Shown one piece after another: positions 16,623-25,016 of a DNA stretch of 32,643 nucleotides (its first letter is position 1; each line of letters opens with the position of its first letter). The position numbers and the translations under genes are program-made. Source of the DNA: Candidatus Gastranaerophilales bacterium (lineage in GTDB: Bacteria > Cyanobacteriota > Vampirovibrionia > Gastranaerophilales > Gastranaerophilaceae); the NCBI GenBank assembly GCA_944323875.1, contig CALUUH010000020.1, forward strand, positions 1 to 32,643, read 5' to 3'. The notes under the pieces were generated by a model. It searched no databases. It saw nothing but the letters and a program-made list of their open reading frames with translations, and had not been told where the DNA came from.

Positions 16623-18272
16623 ATGATTAAGCAGCTAAGAATAAAAGATTACATTTTAATAGATGAACTGACAGCCAATTTTCACGAAGGGTTAAACGTA
16701 ATCACTGGCGAAACCGGCTCAGGTAAAAGTATTCTTATAAATGCTATCGATCTTGTTTTTGCTCCGCGCGTATCAAAAGAAGTTATTAAAACAGGCAAAG
16801 AAAAGGCCGTTATTGAACTTACCGTTGAAAACAGACGGCACAATGTGGAGAAATTTTTTGCAGAAAACGGCGTTGACTACTACGGAACAGAAATTGTTAT
16901 CTTAAAAGAAATTACGCCGAATAATGTTCGAACAAGGGTTAATGGCACACTTGTTAATCAGGATTTTATCAGGCACTTAAAAAATTTGTTTCTGGATATT
17001 CATTCCCAACACCAGACATACTCTTTTATGCAGCCTAAATCACACATTATACTGCTTGATAACTATGCAAAAGACTGTTATGGCGAAAAGCTTAATCACT
17101 ATAAAGAATGTTACAAACATTATCAGGAATTAAAAAATCAGCTAGAAACGCTTAAAACCGCCGCTGATACAACAGAATCACAACTTGATTTTCTTAAATT
17201 TCAGATAAATGAAATTGAGTCGGCCGAAATTCAAAGCGACTCGGAAGATACAGATTTGCAGGCCGAACTGGAAGTGCTTGAAAATGCCGAGAAGTTAAAA
17301 GAATTAACAGGTACTTCCTACTGGGCGATAAACGGTGATGACGGCTCTATTATGGAGGCCCTTGGAAAAATCAAGCAAAATGTCTCTAAAGCAGCGTCTT
17401 ATGATGATAAGCTTACACCAATAGAACAGTGTCTTATAGATGCAATAGAAAATCTTAGAGAAGTCGGAAGTGATTTGCGCGACTACAGCCAAAAACTTGA
17501 TAACGATACAGAAAGGCTGAACAATATTCAAGAACGCCTGTATCTTTTGGACAAGTTAAAACGCAAATACGGCGGAACACTTGAAAGTGTTCTTAAAACG
17601 TATGATGACCTGTCAAAAGAACTTTCGGCAATTGAATTTTCAACACAAAATATTGATGAGTTGGAAACACAGATAGCGGAAGCCGAAAAACAATTGGCGG
17701 CAATGGCGGACGAAATAAGCGAAAACAGAAGTAATTACGCAAAAGTTTTATCCTCACTTGTTCAGGATAAATTAGAAAAACTGGAATTACCTAAGGCGCG
17801 TTTTGAAATAGCCATAAAACCTAAAGAATTGTCATCAGACGGTGTTGATGATGTGGAATTTATGATATCAACCAATGTGTCGGAAGAATTGAAACCGCTT
17901 GCAAAAGTTGCCTCAGGCGGTGAGATTTCCCGCGTGATGCTTGCTATAAAATCAATTTTTGCACAGAGTGACGACATAAATACTGTTATTTTTGACGAGA
18001 TTGATACTGGAATTTCCGGTAAGGCTTCTCAGAGCGTGGCGGACGAGATTGTTGACCTTGCAAAATACCACCAGATAATTCTGATTACCCATCAGGCAAT
18101 TATCGCTTCTAAAGCTGACAAACATTTCTACGTACGGAAGTCACAGAATAATGAAACACAGGTGGAAGTTTACGTGCTGACAGGAGAAAACAGGATTAAG
18201 GCACTCGCAGAACTAGCAGGCGGCGATATTAATGAACAATCCATAGAGTTCGCAAAATCATTACTCGGGTGA
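16623..18272 (+). CDS. recN: DNA repair protein RecN (549 aa)
   Basis: An SMC-like ATPase that acts in double-strand break repair on DNA in the cytoplasm. N-terminal Walker A is G29-E-T-G-S-G-K-S. The middle is a long coiled coil (about 160-345) rich in Glu, Lys and Leu. The C-terminal half has the ABC signature KVASGGEISRVMLAIKS, Walker B VIFDEIDTGISG and the switch LITHQAIIASKADKHF. The ATG at 16623 begins the family-typical MIKQLRIKDYILID; a TTG at 16605 would add six residues without homology. No Shine-Dalgarno sequence precedes the ATG, and a TATCCT hexamer sits six bases before it, so this could be a leaderless message. Confidence 0.95.
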   Translation: MIKQLRIKDYILIDELTANFHEGLNVITGETGSGKSILINAIDLVFAPRVSKEVIKTGKEKAVIELTVENRRHNVEKFFAENGVDYYGTEIVILKEITPNNVRTRVNGTLVNQDFIRHLKNLFLDIHSQHQTYSFMQPKSHIILLDNYAKDCYGEKLNHYKECYKHYQELKNQLETLKTAADTTESQLDFLKFQINEIESAEIQSDSEDTDLQAELEVLENAEKLKELTGTSYWAINGDDGSIMEALGKIKQNVSKAASYDDKLTPIEQCLIDAIENLREVGSDLRDYSQKLDNDTERLNNIQERLYLLDKLKRKYGGTLESVLKTYDDLSKELSAIEFSTQNIDELETQIAEAEKQLAAMADEISENRSNYAKVLSSLVQDKLEKLELPKARFEIAIKPKELSSDGVDDVEFMISTNVSEELKPLAKVASGGEISRVMLAIKSIFAQSDDINTVIFDEIDTGISGKASQSVADEIVDLAKYHQIILITHQAIIASKADKHFYVRKSQNNETQVEVYVLTGENRIKALAELAGGDINEQSIEFAKSLLG

Positions 18273-18299
18273 CAACTAACAAATCATGTTCGGGTAAAA

Positions 18300-19868
18300 T
18301 TAAACCTGTTTCCCTGTATTTGCATCAATCACGGTAATTCGTTTTTCATCTTTAATTTCTATAGGGCTCTGTCTTTTTTTGATGTAATCACAGGCCAGCT
18401 GGTCTTTATCAAAATCAAAGATTTTATCTATAAAGTTCGGGTTTCTTTTAGAGAAGTAACCGTCACCGCCGGTTGCCGTAAAATCATCCATTGCTATTTT
18501 GTAAAATTTCTCACTGCTTGGATTATTTACATCTATTTCGTGTTCAACATTTTGTTTGTCTATAAATTTCAAATCAATAAGTTCGCCGTTTGTATTTACA
18601 GTGTATTTCAAGCCTGATACGTAGAATATACCGGGCTTGTTACCTTTGTTGACAAAAGATTTTGTACCGACCTTGATAGCATCTACTAATTCTTTTTCAG
18701 ATACATTTGCTATAACCATTTTATTTTTGAATGGTGTAATATCAGATATCAATCTGGAATCCACAGTTCCTACATCAAAGTTGCCTCTGATATTACCGGA
18801 ATTTAACAGTGCTATATCAGCATCAAATTCCTCTTTCATAGCATCAACGATAATGCTGACATTTGGATTGTCACTTATGAGCCTGTTTTTAGGTACAGGA
18901 GGTACAGACTTTATTTCTCCCAGAATTTCCGGTTTGCCTAAAATGCCTTCAACAGAATATTTGATAGGCAAAATACGTCTGAATTCTCTTGTCGTGGAGA
19001 GGTTGTTTTGAACTTTTGTTATAATCCCGTTTTCGTCAAATTCCAGATTAAGCACTCCGAATTTTTCACCGTCTTTACCGGCCTGAGTAATGATAACAGG
19101 TTCTCCGTCTTTTGAAGTTAAAAGATTAACACCGTCTTTTACATTTTCCAGAATATTATGTGAGTGACCGCCAAGAATGACGTCAAGGCCAGAGGTTTCG
19201 GCTGCAATACGCTTGTCGTTGTCGTACCCGCTGTGAGAAAGTAATATAACTTTATTTATCCCCTGAGCTTTGAATTTATCTATTTCTTCCTGAACTGATT
19301 GGATCGTTGACTCAAGATCGCTTACGTGCATTTCTTCAACCGACTTGTTGTGTTTAACACGATCAAGAACATCTGACGGCGCAATTCCGATAATGCCGTA
19401 TTTGTTACCGTTGTGTTCTTCAACGAATGATTTAGTAATTTTGCCATCCATTGGAGTGCCTTTATCAACAGTTACATTTGCGCCGAGAATTTTATATTTT
19501 GCGTCTTTTGTTAATTCAGACATTTTAGTCGGAATAACATCCATTTCGTGGTTTCCGAGAGCCGTTGCACTAAATCCGGACCAATTCATAAAGTTATGCG
19601 CAACTTTATTCGCCAGATAGTTTTCGCCTAAGATTATATCTCCTGAGGCAAGTTTTAATTTATCCATTTCGTATGACGGGGTAAAATAATCAAACTGTTT
19701 AGAAATGGCATAAAGTCTCTCCATATTAGTCATTTTTCCGTGAAGATCATTTATATAAAAGATACTTGCACGGGTATGTTTTGGAGGCGTTTTTTGTGTC
19801 TGAGCCTTGTTCGGGGATGCTTGTATATATCTGTTAAGTAAATTTGTTGGAGGAAGATTATTTACCAT
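18300..19868 (-). CDS. UshA-type metallophosphatase / 5'-nucleotidase family (522 aa)
   Basis: A two-domain nucleotidase or phosphodiesterase. The metallophosphatase domain (about 33-270) has the metal ligands D41-L-H43, D77 in ASGDIIL, N106-H107-E108 (GNHEMD), the LSHSG motif and GGHSHN. The C-terminal 5-nucleotid_C domain (about 320-510) includes NSGNIRG and ATGGDGYF. Family members usually sit in the periplasm or on the surface. Here the first 32 residues (MVNNLPPTNLLNRYIQASPN and a Lys/Thr/Pro stretch) are polar and lack a hydrophobic signal core, so the location is unclear. The gene is convergent with recN, 27 bases apart, with no terminator seen between them. It follows the peptidase-like gene on the same strand after 78 bases. 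Substrate not determined. Confidence 0.85.
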   Translation of the reverse strand: MVNNLPPTNLLNRYIQASPNKAQTQKTPPKHTRASIFYINDLHGKMTNMERLYAISKQFDYFTPSYEMDKLKLASGDIILGENYLANKVAHNFMNWSGFSATALGNHEMDVIPTKMSELTKDAKYKILGANVTVDKGTPMDGKITKSFVEEHNGNKYGIIGIAPSDVLDRVKHNKSVEEMHVSDLESTIQSVQEEIDKFKAQGINKVILLSHSGYDNDKRIAAETSGLDVILGGHSHNILENVKDGVNLLTSKDGEPVIITQAGKDGEKFGVLNLEFDENGIITKVQNNLSTTREFRRILPIKYSVEGILGKPEILGEIKSVPPVPKNRLISDNPNVSIIVDAMKEEFDADIALLNSGNIRGNFDVGTVDSRLISDITPFKNKMVIANVSEKELVDAIKVGTKSFVNKGNKPGIFYVSGLKYTVNTNGELIDLKFIDKQNVEHEIDVNNPSSEKFYKIAMDDFTATGGDGYFSKRNPNFIDKIFDFDKDQLACDYIKKRQSPIEIKDEKRITVIDANTGKQV

Positions 19869-19946
19869 TTTTCATAGTTCCGTTACTGTCTGTTAGATGA
19901 ACACTTATAAATTTATTTTTTTGCCTTAATGTAATGTTTTGTAACA

Positions 19947-21347
19947 TTAAGCTGCTTGTCGTTTCATTTCTCTGTAAGATTTCAGACCTTCTACCCAGTT
20001 TTCCACGATATTAACATCGTTTTCAACAACACTTTGCGGCAACGCTGCGTGGTGAATTTTCGGGAGAAGATAATCTTCTGTATAGACTATTGATCCAGAA
20101 TAGTCATCGTCCGTATCATTGCAGATAAATAACAGTTTGCCGTTTGGCTGTTGTTTAACCCCTGTTATTGTTATTTCGTGGCCGTTAATGATTTTGTTTG
20201 TTTCATCGGTCTGAGTATAGCCGATAATAACATTTTCGCCCATTGCAAGTGCTGAGATTATCTGTTTTTTCATTGTATTAAAATCGGTTTCATAACCTGT
20301 GATACGTGCATTTTCATCTACTGTCTGATAAGTCATTGATATTTTATTTTTATCTTCGACAACAGATTCAGTGAAGGTTTTTTCAAATTCAATAAGTCCT
20401 TTATCGTTCTGGTTAAACTTACCGCCGCGTGTGTCAGTCAAAGCATCATAGGCTTGTTGTGAGCCTACCTGCATTAGCGTTGACTGCATTAATACGTCTA
20501 TTACTGAGCGCTCGCCCGGATCACGGTGAGAATTTTGTATCTGAGCACGAAGTATGGCATTTTTATCAGGGGCAAAAGTTAATTCAGCCGTGTGATAATT
20601 GTCTGCTTTGAACGGCACTTCAAAAGCATTCAAAAGCCAGACCGCGTCTAAAACATTGTCCGCAAGATTACTCAATTTTATTTCTTTTTGAACAGAAAGT
20701 TTTGGAGAACTTAGACTTTCCGCAAATCTTACAAATTCAGCAGGGTGCTTTTGAGCGAGGTTGAACTCAATACTTGCCGCAACACAGGTGCCTGAATGTT
20801 CAAGATTAACATTGGAGTTTGCCATTCCACGCTGTATGAGATTGGTAGTTGAAGGGTTAAATTCAGGGTGTTTTTCAGCATAACGTTTAAGCGCTTCGGC
20901 CTGATATTCCTGCGGAATATCACCGAATTGCTGCGTAATTAAATACGGATTGGAAATTGTTTCAATTGCCTCTTTTAATATCACTGCATTATCCAGCCCT
21001 TGAGCACGCGGAGTTGTGGAGATTTTATACAAATTATCAAGAACAGAAGATCTGTCATTTGACTCGTTATTCAGAAGCACACCTGTTTTTAAAAGCTTAT
21101 TCAGTTCTTTTTTAGTCGTCTTGTCAAGCTGTGAAGTTAAATATTTGTATTTTTCTTTCTCATCTTTTGTTCTAAGTTCAGTATTGAGAGTGGCTTTATA
21201 GCTTTGAGAACTTATGTTTTCAGAAGCTGCATTGTTGACAGCGGCGGCCTTGAATGCAGGAGCAGTGTTTTTCACCATGCCTGTACGGGCAATTCCGCTT
21301 GTGCTATAATTATATTGTTGATTAATAGGGTTAACTGAATACAACAC
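19947..21347 (-). CDS. Predicted papain-like (Cys/His/Asn) protein, family not recognised (466 aa)
   Basis: I do not recognise a named family. Seen from the GTG start, residues 1-50 are polar and rich in Asn, Ala and Ser, with no signal peptide. HSGTCVAASIEFNLA places C188 at the head of a helix, as in papain-like enzymes. INGHEITITGV gives H390 on a strand, and LLFICNDTDDDYSG gives N410 about 20 residues later. The order Cys, His, Asn and the GH-I-I-TG pattern are those of papain/C39/transglutaminase folds, so a cysteine peptidase or related amidase is a reasonable inference. The open frame extends to 21401, but a TATAAT box at 21371-21366 lies within that extension. GGAG at 21359-21356 is eight bases from the GTG at 21347 and only two from the ATG at 21353. 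Confidence 0.55.
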   Translation of the reverse strand: MLYSVNPINQQYNYSTSGIARTGMVKNTAPAFKAAAVNNAASENISSQSYKATLNTELRTKDEKEKYKYLTSQLDKTTKKELNKLLKTGVLLNNESNDRSSVLDNLYKISTTPRAQGLDNAVILKEAIETISNPYLITQQFGDIPQEYQAEALKRYAEKHPEFNPSTTNLIQRGMANSNVNLEHSGTCVAASIEFNLAQKHPAEFVRFAESLSSPKLSVQKEIKLSNLADNVLDAVWLLNAFEVPFKADNYHTAELTFAPDKNAILRAQIQNSHRDPGERSVIDVLMQSTLMQVGSQQAYDALTDTRGGKFNQNDKGLIEFEKTFTESVVEDKNKISMTYQTVDENARITGYETDFNTMKKQIISALAMGENVIIGYTQTDETNKIINGHEITITGVKQQPNGKLLFICNDTDDDYSGSIVYTEDYLLPKIHHAALPQSVVENDVNIVENWVEGLKSYREMKRQAA

Positions 21348-21365
21348 TACCATAACTCCACTACA

Positions 21366-21371
21366 ATTATA
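21366..21371 (-). promoter_or_regulatory. -10 box (TATAAT) of the papain-like gene
   Basis: A perfect TATAAT on the minus strand about 18 bases before the start codon. No good -35 hexamer is present at 16-18 bases, the upstream stretch being a T-rich run. It implies a very short leader and argues against the longer open frame. Confidence 0.5.
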
Positions 21372-21423
21372 ATAAAAAACTAAAAATAAAAAAGTTGCCA
21401 TTACCGGAAGTTTAAGTTAAAAA

Positions 21424-22440
21424 ATGTTACAAAAGATGACTGAAATTAAAATAAAACCGCTGACCAAAGAACAAATCTTAATTTCAACAGACCGCCTGAC
21501 AAGGTTTAAAGAAACGGAAATAAAATATTTAAGAGTTTTTTCAGATATCATAACCTCAAATCTTTTAGAACCGCGTTATAAAAAATCTGAAATATTAGAG
21601 ATGGATTATTCAAAAATTAGAGATTTGGCCGAGCGAATAATCAATTTTTCACTTGAACAAAACGGAATTTCTTTGACTGATGATTACGTGATTAATCAGC
21701 GTTTATACGACTATGAGAATGCTGTTTTTTACAATAGTGATGAGGTTAAAAAACTTCTTAAAAATAAAATAAATTATAAAGCAATAACAGACTTAATAGA
21801 GCCGGCAAGTCCAAAAAATCTTTTATGGCTCAAGGAATTGGCAACAGCCGTGGACATAAAACAAGAACGTCGTGAAAAGGGGCTTTTGTATCCTGTTGAA
21901 AAACTTGTGCTGGTAGAAGGTATAACAGAAGAAACTCTGCTGCCGGAATTTGCCGGAATTTGCGGGGTGGATTTTGACCAAAACGGAATATATACTATTT
22001 CTGCAGGCGGCAAAAATCAGGTTGTGAAATATTTTTACAGGCTTTCGCAAACTTGTAAACTGCCGGTATTTGTTTTGCTTGATAGCGATGCGCAGCAAAA
22101 TTTAGAAGAAATAAAACCTAAATTGCGCGAGACCGACAGAGTTCATATTCTCCATTGCGGTGAATTTGAAGATATTTTGCCGGATTCGCTTGTAAAAAGA
22201 ACTCTTGATTATGCAACCAGAAATATTTCACTTGCACCGGCGTCAGAAATTGAAATTAACGGGTCACGTGTTGAATTTCTTGAAGCATATTTCAGGCATC
22301 GCGGTCTGCACGAATTTAAAAAAGCTGATTTTGCCGCAATGGTAAAAGAAAATTTAAAAGGCCAAGAAGATATTTCCGCTGAAATACAGGAGATTTTTAA
22401 TGAATTGTTTTCTCCTATGCAGGAAAAATCCGTATTCTGA
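21424..22440 (+). CDS. Stand-alone TOPRIM-domain protein, OLD-nuclease-like (338 aa)
   Basis: The C-terminal half is a TOPRIM fold: strand KLVLVEGITEETLLPEF with the catalytic E165, then ISAGGKNQVVKYF, then VFVLLDSDAQQN with D220-S-D222, and GEFEDILPDSL with acids 247-250. These match the TOPRIM nuclease part of OLD-family proteins (COG3593-like), which is normally attached to an ABC ATPase. Here the first 150 residues are helical and have no Walker motifs, so the ATPase is absent. It could be a metal-dependent nuclease, or an accessory to another ATPase. The ATG at 21424 has GGAAG 13 bases upstream; a second Met four codons on is also possible. The gene is divergent from the papain-like gene, 76 bases apart. 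Confidence 0.7.
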   Translation: MLQKMTEIKIKPLTKEQILISTDRLTRFKETEIKYLRVFSDIITSNLLEPRYKKSEILEMDYSKIRDLAERIINFSLEQNGISLTDDYVINQRLYDYENAVFYNSDEVKKLLKNKINYKAITDLIEPASPKNLLWLKELATAVDIKQERREKGLLYPVEKLVLVEGITEETLLPEFAGICGVDFDQNGIYTISAGGKNQVVKYFYRLSQTCKLPVFVLLDSDAQQNLEEIKPKLRETDRVHILHCGEFEDILPDSLVKRTLDYATRNISLAPASEIEINGSRVEFLEAYFRHRGLHEFKKADFAAMVKENLKGQEDISAEIQEIFNELFSPMQEKSVF

Positions 22441-22473
22441 TTTTTATATTTCAAAATTGCCTTTTATTTTTTA

Positions 22474-22482
22474 TGATATAAT
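22474..22482 (+). promoter_or_regulatory. Extended -10 promoter of purB
   Basis: TGATATAAT: a perfect -10 hexamer at 22477-22482 with the upstream TGn. The -35 position is weak. The start point expected seven bases after the hexamer is the A of the purB ATG itself (22489), so the transcript would be leaderless. Confidence 0.65.
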
Positions 22483-22488
22483 ACAACT

Positions 22489-23781
22489 ATGATAGACAGA
22501 TATTCACGCGAAGAAATGAAAAAGATTTGGGAGCTTAATTCCAAATTCCAATACTACCTTGATGTAGAAATTGCTGTTGCAGAAGCATACGCGGAACACG
22601 GTGATTTTCCGAAAGAAGATATCGAAGAACTAAAAAAACTAGCAAAGTTTGATGTAAAAAGAATTGATGAAATTGAAGCCGAAGTGCATCATGATGTCAT
22701 TGCATTTTTGACAAATGTTAATGAGAATTTGGGCAAATATGCAAAATATATGCATGTCGGGATGACAAGTTCTGATGTGATAGATACGGCTTTTGCGCTC
22801 CAGATAAAAGACAGCGGAAAAATAATTGTAGAAGATCTTGATAACGTTATCCAATCATTAAAGGATCTTGCCAATAAACACAGAAACACTGTCTGCATAG
22901 GGCGTTCTCATGGTGTACATGCAGAAATTATGACATTCGGCGTAAAGATTTGCAACTGGATAGATATTATGGAACGTCAGCGTGCAAACTTCATACATGC
23001 GCTGGATCAAATTGCTGTCGGACAAATTTCAGGGCCTGTCGGCACCTACAGCAATATTTCACCGGATATTGAAAAAATAACGTGTACCAACCTCGGGCTT
23101 ATGCCGGCAAAAATTTCTACACAAATCATTGCCCGCGACTATCACGCGTATTTTATGCAGTCACTTGCACTTATAGCGAGTGTTCTGGAGCAATTTGCAA
23201 CAGAAATACGTCACCTGCAGCGAACAGAAGTTTTGGAAGTGGAAGAGGGGTTTGGCAAAAATCAAAAAGGTTCGTCAGCAATGCCGCACAAAAAAAATCC
23301 TGTGTTGAGCGAAAATTTATGCGGACTTGCAAGAGTTGTCAGAGCAAATTCAATTGTCGCACTGGAAAATATTCCGCTCTGGCATGAACGCGATATTTCA
23401 CACAGTTCGGCTGAAAGAATTATTTTTCCGGACAGTCTTACGCTCGTAGATTTTATGCTTAACCGTTTTGATAACATTGTCAAAAATCTGGTTGTTCATG
23501 AAAAAAATATGCTCAAAAATACCGACAAATTCGGCGGAATTGTATTCTCGCAAAAAGTTCTTCTAAAACTGGTTGAAAAAGGCTTAACCAGAGAAGAAGC
23601 ATACAAAATCGTTCAACGGAATGCGCTGAATGCATTTGAACACGACGGAAATTTCAGAGAAAATCTTATTAATGATTTTGAAGTAACAAAATTACTTACA
23701 CCTCTTGAAATAGACGAAATATTTAACAAAGAAGAATTTCTGAAAAATATCAATGAAATTTATTCAAGAATTTTAGGGTAA
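22489..23781 (+). CDS. purB: Adenylosuccinate lyase (430 aa)
   Basis: Catalyses two fumarate-releasing steps in purine synthesis: SAICAR to AICAR, and adenylosuccinate to AMP. The fumarase/aspartase-superfamily signature GSSAMPHKKNP (S262-S263, catalytic loop) is intact, as are H141 in GRSHGVHAE and the substrate-binding TSSDVIDTA (residues 93-101). Length matches bacterial PurB. No Shine-Dalgarno sequence precedes the ATG, and an extended -10 box ends six bases before it. It ends eight bases from the convergent prepilin gene with no terminator visible between. Confidence 0.97.
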   Translation: MIDRYSREEMKKIWELNSKFQYYLDVEIAVAEAYAEHGDFPKEDIEELKKLAKFDVKRIDEIEAEVHHDVIAFLTNVNENLGKYAKYMHVGMTSSDVIDTAFALQIKDSGKIIVEDLDNVIQSLKDLANKHRNTVCIGRSHGVHAEIMTFGVKICNWIDIMERQRANFIHALDQIAVGQISGPVGTYSNISPDIEKITCTNLGLMPAKISTQIIARDYHAYFMQSLALIASVLEQFATEIRHLQRTEVLEVEEGFGKNQKGSSAMPHKKNPVLSENLCGLARVVRANSIVALENIPLWHERDISHSSAERIIFPDSLTLVDFMLNRFDNIVKNLVVHEKNMLKNTDKFGGIVFSQKVLLKLVEKGLTREEAYKIVQRNALNAFEHDGNFRENLINDFEVTKLLTPLEIDEIFNKEEFLKNINEIYSRILG

Positions 23782-23789
23782 TATATAAT

Positions 23790-24578
23790 CTAATCACATT
23801 TTGTTTTGCCACCCCAGACAAGACCTGTGCAATGTAAATAAGCCATGTTATCATTTTCAAGTGCCCAGGCAGTACATCCACGACCGTTCGATCTATCTGT
23901 TCTTGACAAATTACAGTAAGTTTCAAAAGGATACGCTGTACCTTCTCTGCTCCCCATGGGTTTTACACCATCAGGGCTCAAGTAAAAGAAAAAGTGATTT
24001 TTTCCTTGTGTAAAGTTGTTTTTAGTATTTGGCAAAAATACAATTATATCGCCACAATAATTTTCATCACCTAAACATCTTGTCATTGAAGGAATATGTC
24101 CAAATTGAACAATAGTGCCGTCATTTAAACGTAAACCGTTTTTGCGTGTTTCCGTGGTTGCCGGAGTATAGCTGCCGCCTTGATTTATTGTACCATCCAA
24201 CGATTTGACAACAGGTATTTTATCAAAGTCAACGTATTCGGCCTGTAAATATTGTTTAAAAATTGCAGTGACTCTGTTCATTCCTGAATAATCCTCATAA
24301 AGTTCACCATCTTCATTTGTTTCGCCAGATAGTGTTGTTGTGAGTCCCCAGTAATCAAGCTCTCCATACTCTCCTTTGGCAAACAGAAATGCTTGATTTA
24401 ATACGGTGTATGTTTTTTTTAATTTAATTAGATATTGTTTCTCTTCATATTTCTGGGTTAATGAAGGAATTGTTACTGCGGCAACTATTCCAATAATCGC
24501 CAGTGTTATTAATACTTCAGCAAGTGTAAAAGCGGTATTGACTGATTGTAGTTTGAATAATTGAAAGTGTTTTAACAT
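23790..24578 (-). CDS. Prepilin-type N-terminal methylation domain protein (pseudopilin-like, 262 aa)
   Basis: The leader MLKHFQLFKLQSVNTA is followed by the type IV pilin signature FTLAEVLITLAIIGIVAAVTIPSL. Cleavage is expected between A16 and F17, with Glu at mature position 5 (E21) and a hydrophobic assembly helix. Position -1 is Ala rather than the more usual Gly. The remaining 220 residues form a globular head with four to six cysteines (RCLGDENYCGD, ETYCNLSRTD, GRGCTAWA, LHCTG, KTKCD) that may form disulfides outside the membrane. Such single-gene pseudopilins are common in gut Melainabacteria (general knowledge). AGAGGAG lies eight bases upstream of the ATG. It is transcribed divergently from a small Xre regulator. 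No other pilus gene is in the window. Confidence 0.88.
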   Translation of the reverse strand: MLKHFQLFKLQSVNTAFTLAEVLITLAIIGIVAAVTIPSLTQKYEEKQYLIKLKKTYTVLNQAFLFAKGEYGELDYWGLTTTLSGETNEDGELYEDYSGMNRVTAIFKQYLQAEYVDFDKIPVVKSLDGTINQGGSYTPATTETRKNGLRLNDGTIVQFGHIPSMTRCLGDENYCGDIIVFLPNTKNNFTQGKNHFFFYLSPDGVKPMGSREGTAYPFETYCNLSRTDRSNGRGCTAWALENDNMAYLHCTGLVWGGKTKCD

Positions 24579-24602
24579 AGTGAATTCTCCTCTGCTTACC
24601 TC

Positions 24603-24631
24603 ATTAAAACAAATTTAGCGCCTATTGTCAA
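24603..24631 (-). promoter_or_regulatory. Sigma-70 promoter of the prepilin gene
   Basis: On the minus strand TTGACA (24631-24626), a 17-base spacer and TTTAAT (24608-24603). The -35 is perfect and the -10 is one base off consensus. The adjacent upstream DNA carries the operator-like half-sites. Confidence 0.85.
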
Positions 24632-24634
24632 CCA

Positions 24635-24702
24635 TTAGTATACTTTATTATTACCATAAGTAAACTAATATAAGATAATCTAAGTTTACCGGTAGTAAAT
24701 AG
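24635..24702. promoter_or_regulatory. Operator-like half-site array between prepilin and Xre regulator
   Basis: Four related half-sites occur in 68 bases. TTAGTATACTT (24635-24645) and AAGTAAACTAA (24658-24668) are inverted to each other with 10 of 11 matching. CTAAGTTTACC (24680-24690) and GGTAGTAAATAG (24691-24702) are inverted around CCGG. The shared word is AGTAAA/TTTACT. The last site runs into the AGGAG of the regulator, and the first lies just upstream of the prepilin -35. A weak promoter for the regulator (TTACCA, 17 bases, GATAAT at 24674) lies inside. This suggests self-repression plus control of the prepilin gene. Confidence 0.55.
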
Positions 24703-24710
24703 GAGTGTGT

Positions 24711-24995
24711 ATGCTTGAATTTGGAAGCAGGATTAAACAACTACGAAAACAAAAGGAGTTAACGCAGGAGCAACTTGCAAAACGTCTCTGGGTCTCAAAA
24801 TCTATAATAAGTTCCTATGAATCAGGGAATAAATTTCCGTCGCTTGATATATTGATAAAACTTGCATATACATTTAATGTTTCAACAGATTATTTACTGG
24901 GAGTGGACAAAAGGCAATTTATAGACGTGACGGATTTGAGTTCGCGGCAAATTGAAATTTTGAACAGAACTATTGATGAATTTAGAAGAAAATAG
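24711..24995 (+). CDS. Xre/Cro-type helix-turn-helix regulator (94 aa)
   Basis: A small DNA-binding protein. Residues 5-62 are an HTH_3 domain (GSRIKQLRKQKELTQEQLAK, then VSKSIISSYESGNKFPS and LDILIKLAYTFNVSTDYLLG). The 30-residue remainder ends in a basic helix (RQIEILNRTIDEFRRK), probably for dimerisation. It resembles phage-type or SinR-like repressors by general layout only. ATG at 24711 has AGGAG five bases upstream; a GTG at 24705 overlaps that ribosome site and is unlikely. It diverges from the prepilin gene, and the operator-like repeats between them make that gene and itself the probable targets. Confidence 0.85.
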   Translation: MLEFGSRIKQLRKQKELTQEQLAKRLWVSKSIISSYESGNKFPSLDILIKLAYTFNVSTDYLLGVDKRQFIDVTDLSSRQIEILNRTIDEFRRK

Positions 24996-25016
24996 TTGTT
25001 TTTATATTAAATTTTT

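Noticed and set aside
19925-19951. Hairpin CTTAATGT/ACATTAAG at the end of the papain-like gene as a terminator
   Set aside because: No T-run follows on the minus strand, where an A-rich stretch is found, and the stem is weak and AT-rich.
21348-21401. Hydrophobic N-terminal extension (MATFLFLVFYYN) of the papain-like protein, resembling a signal peptide
   Set aside because: A TATAAT box falls within it and the ribosome site GGAG lies downstream of it, so it is unlikely to be translated.
23082-23387. 101-residue plus-strand frame with many cysteines inside purB
   Set aside because: It is an alternate-frame shadow of an intact, conserved gene.
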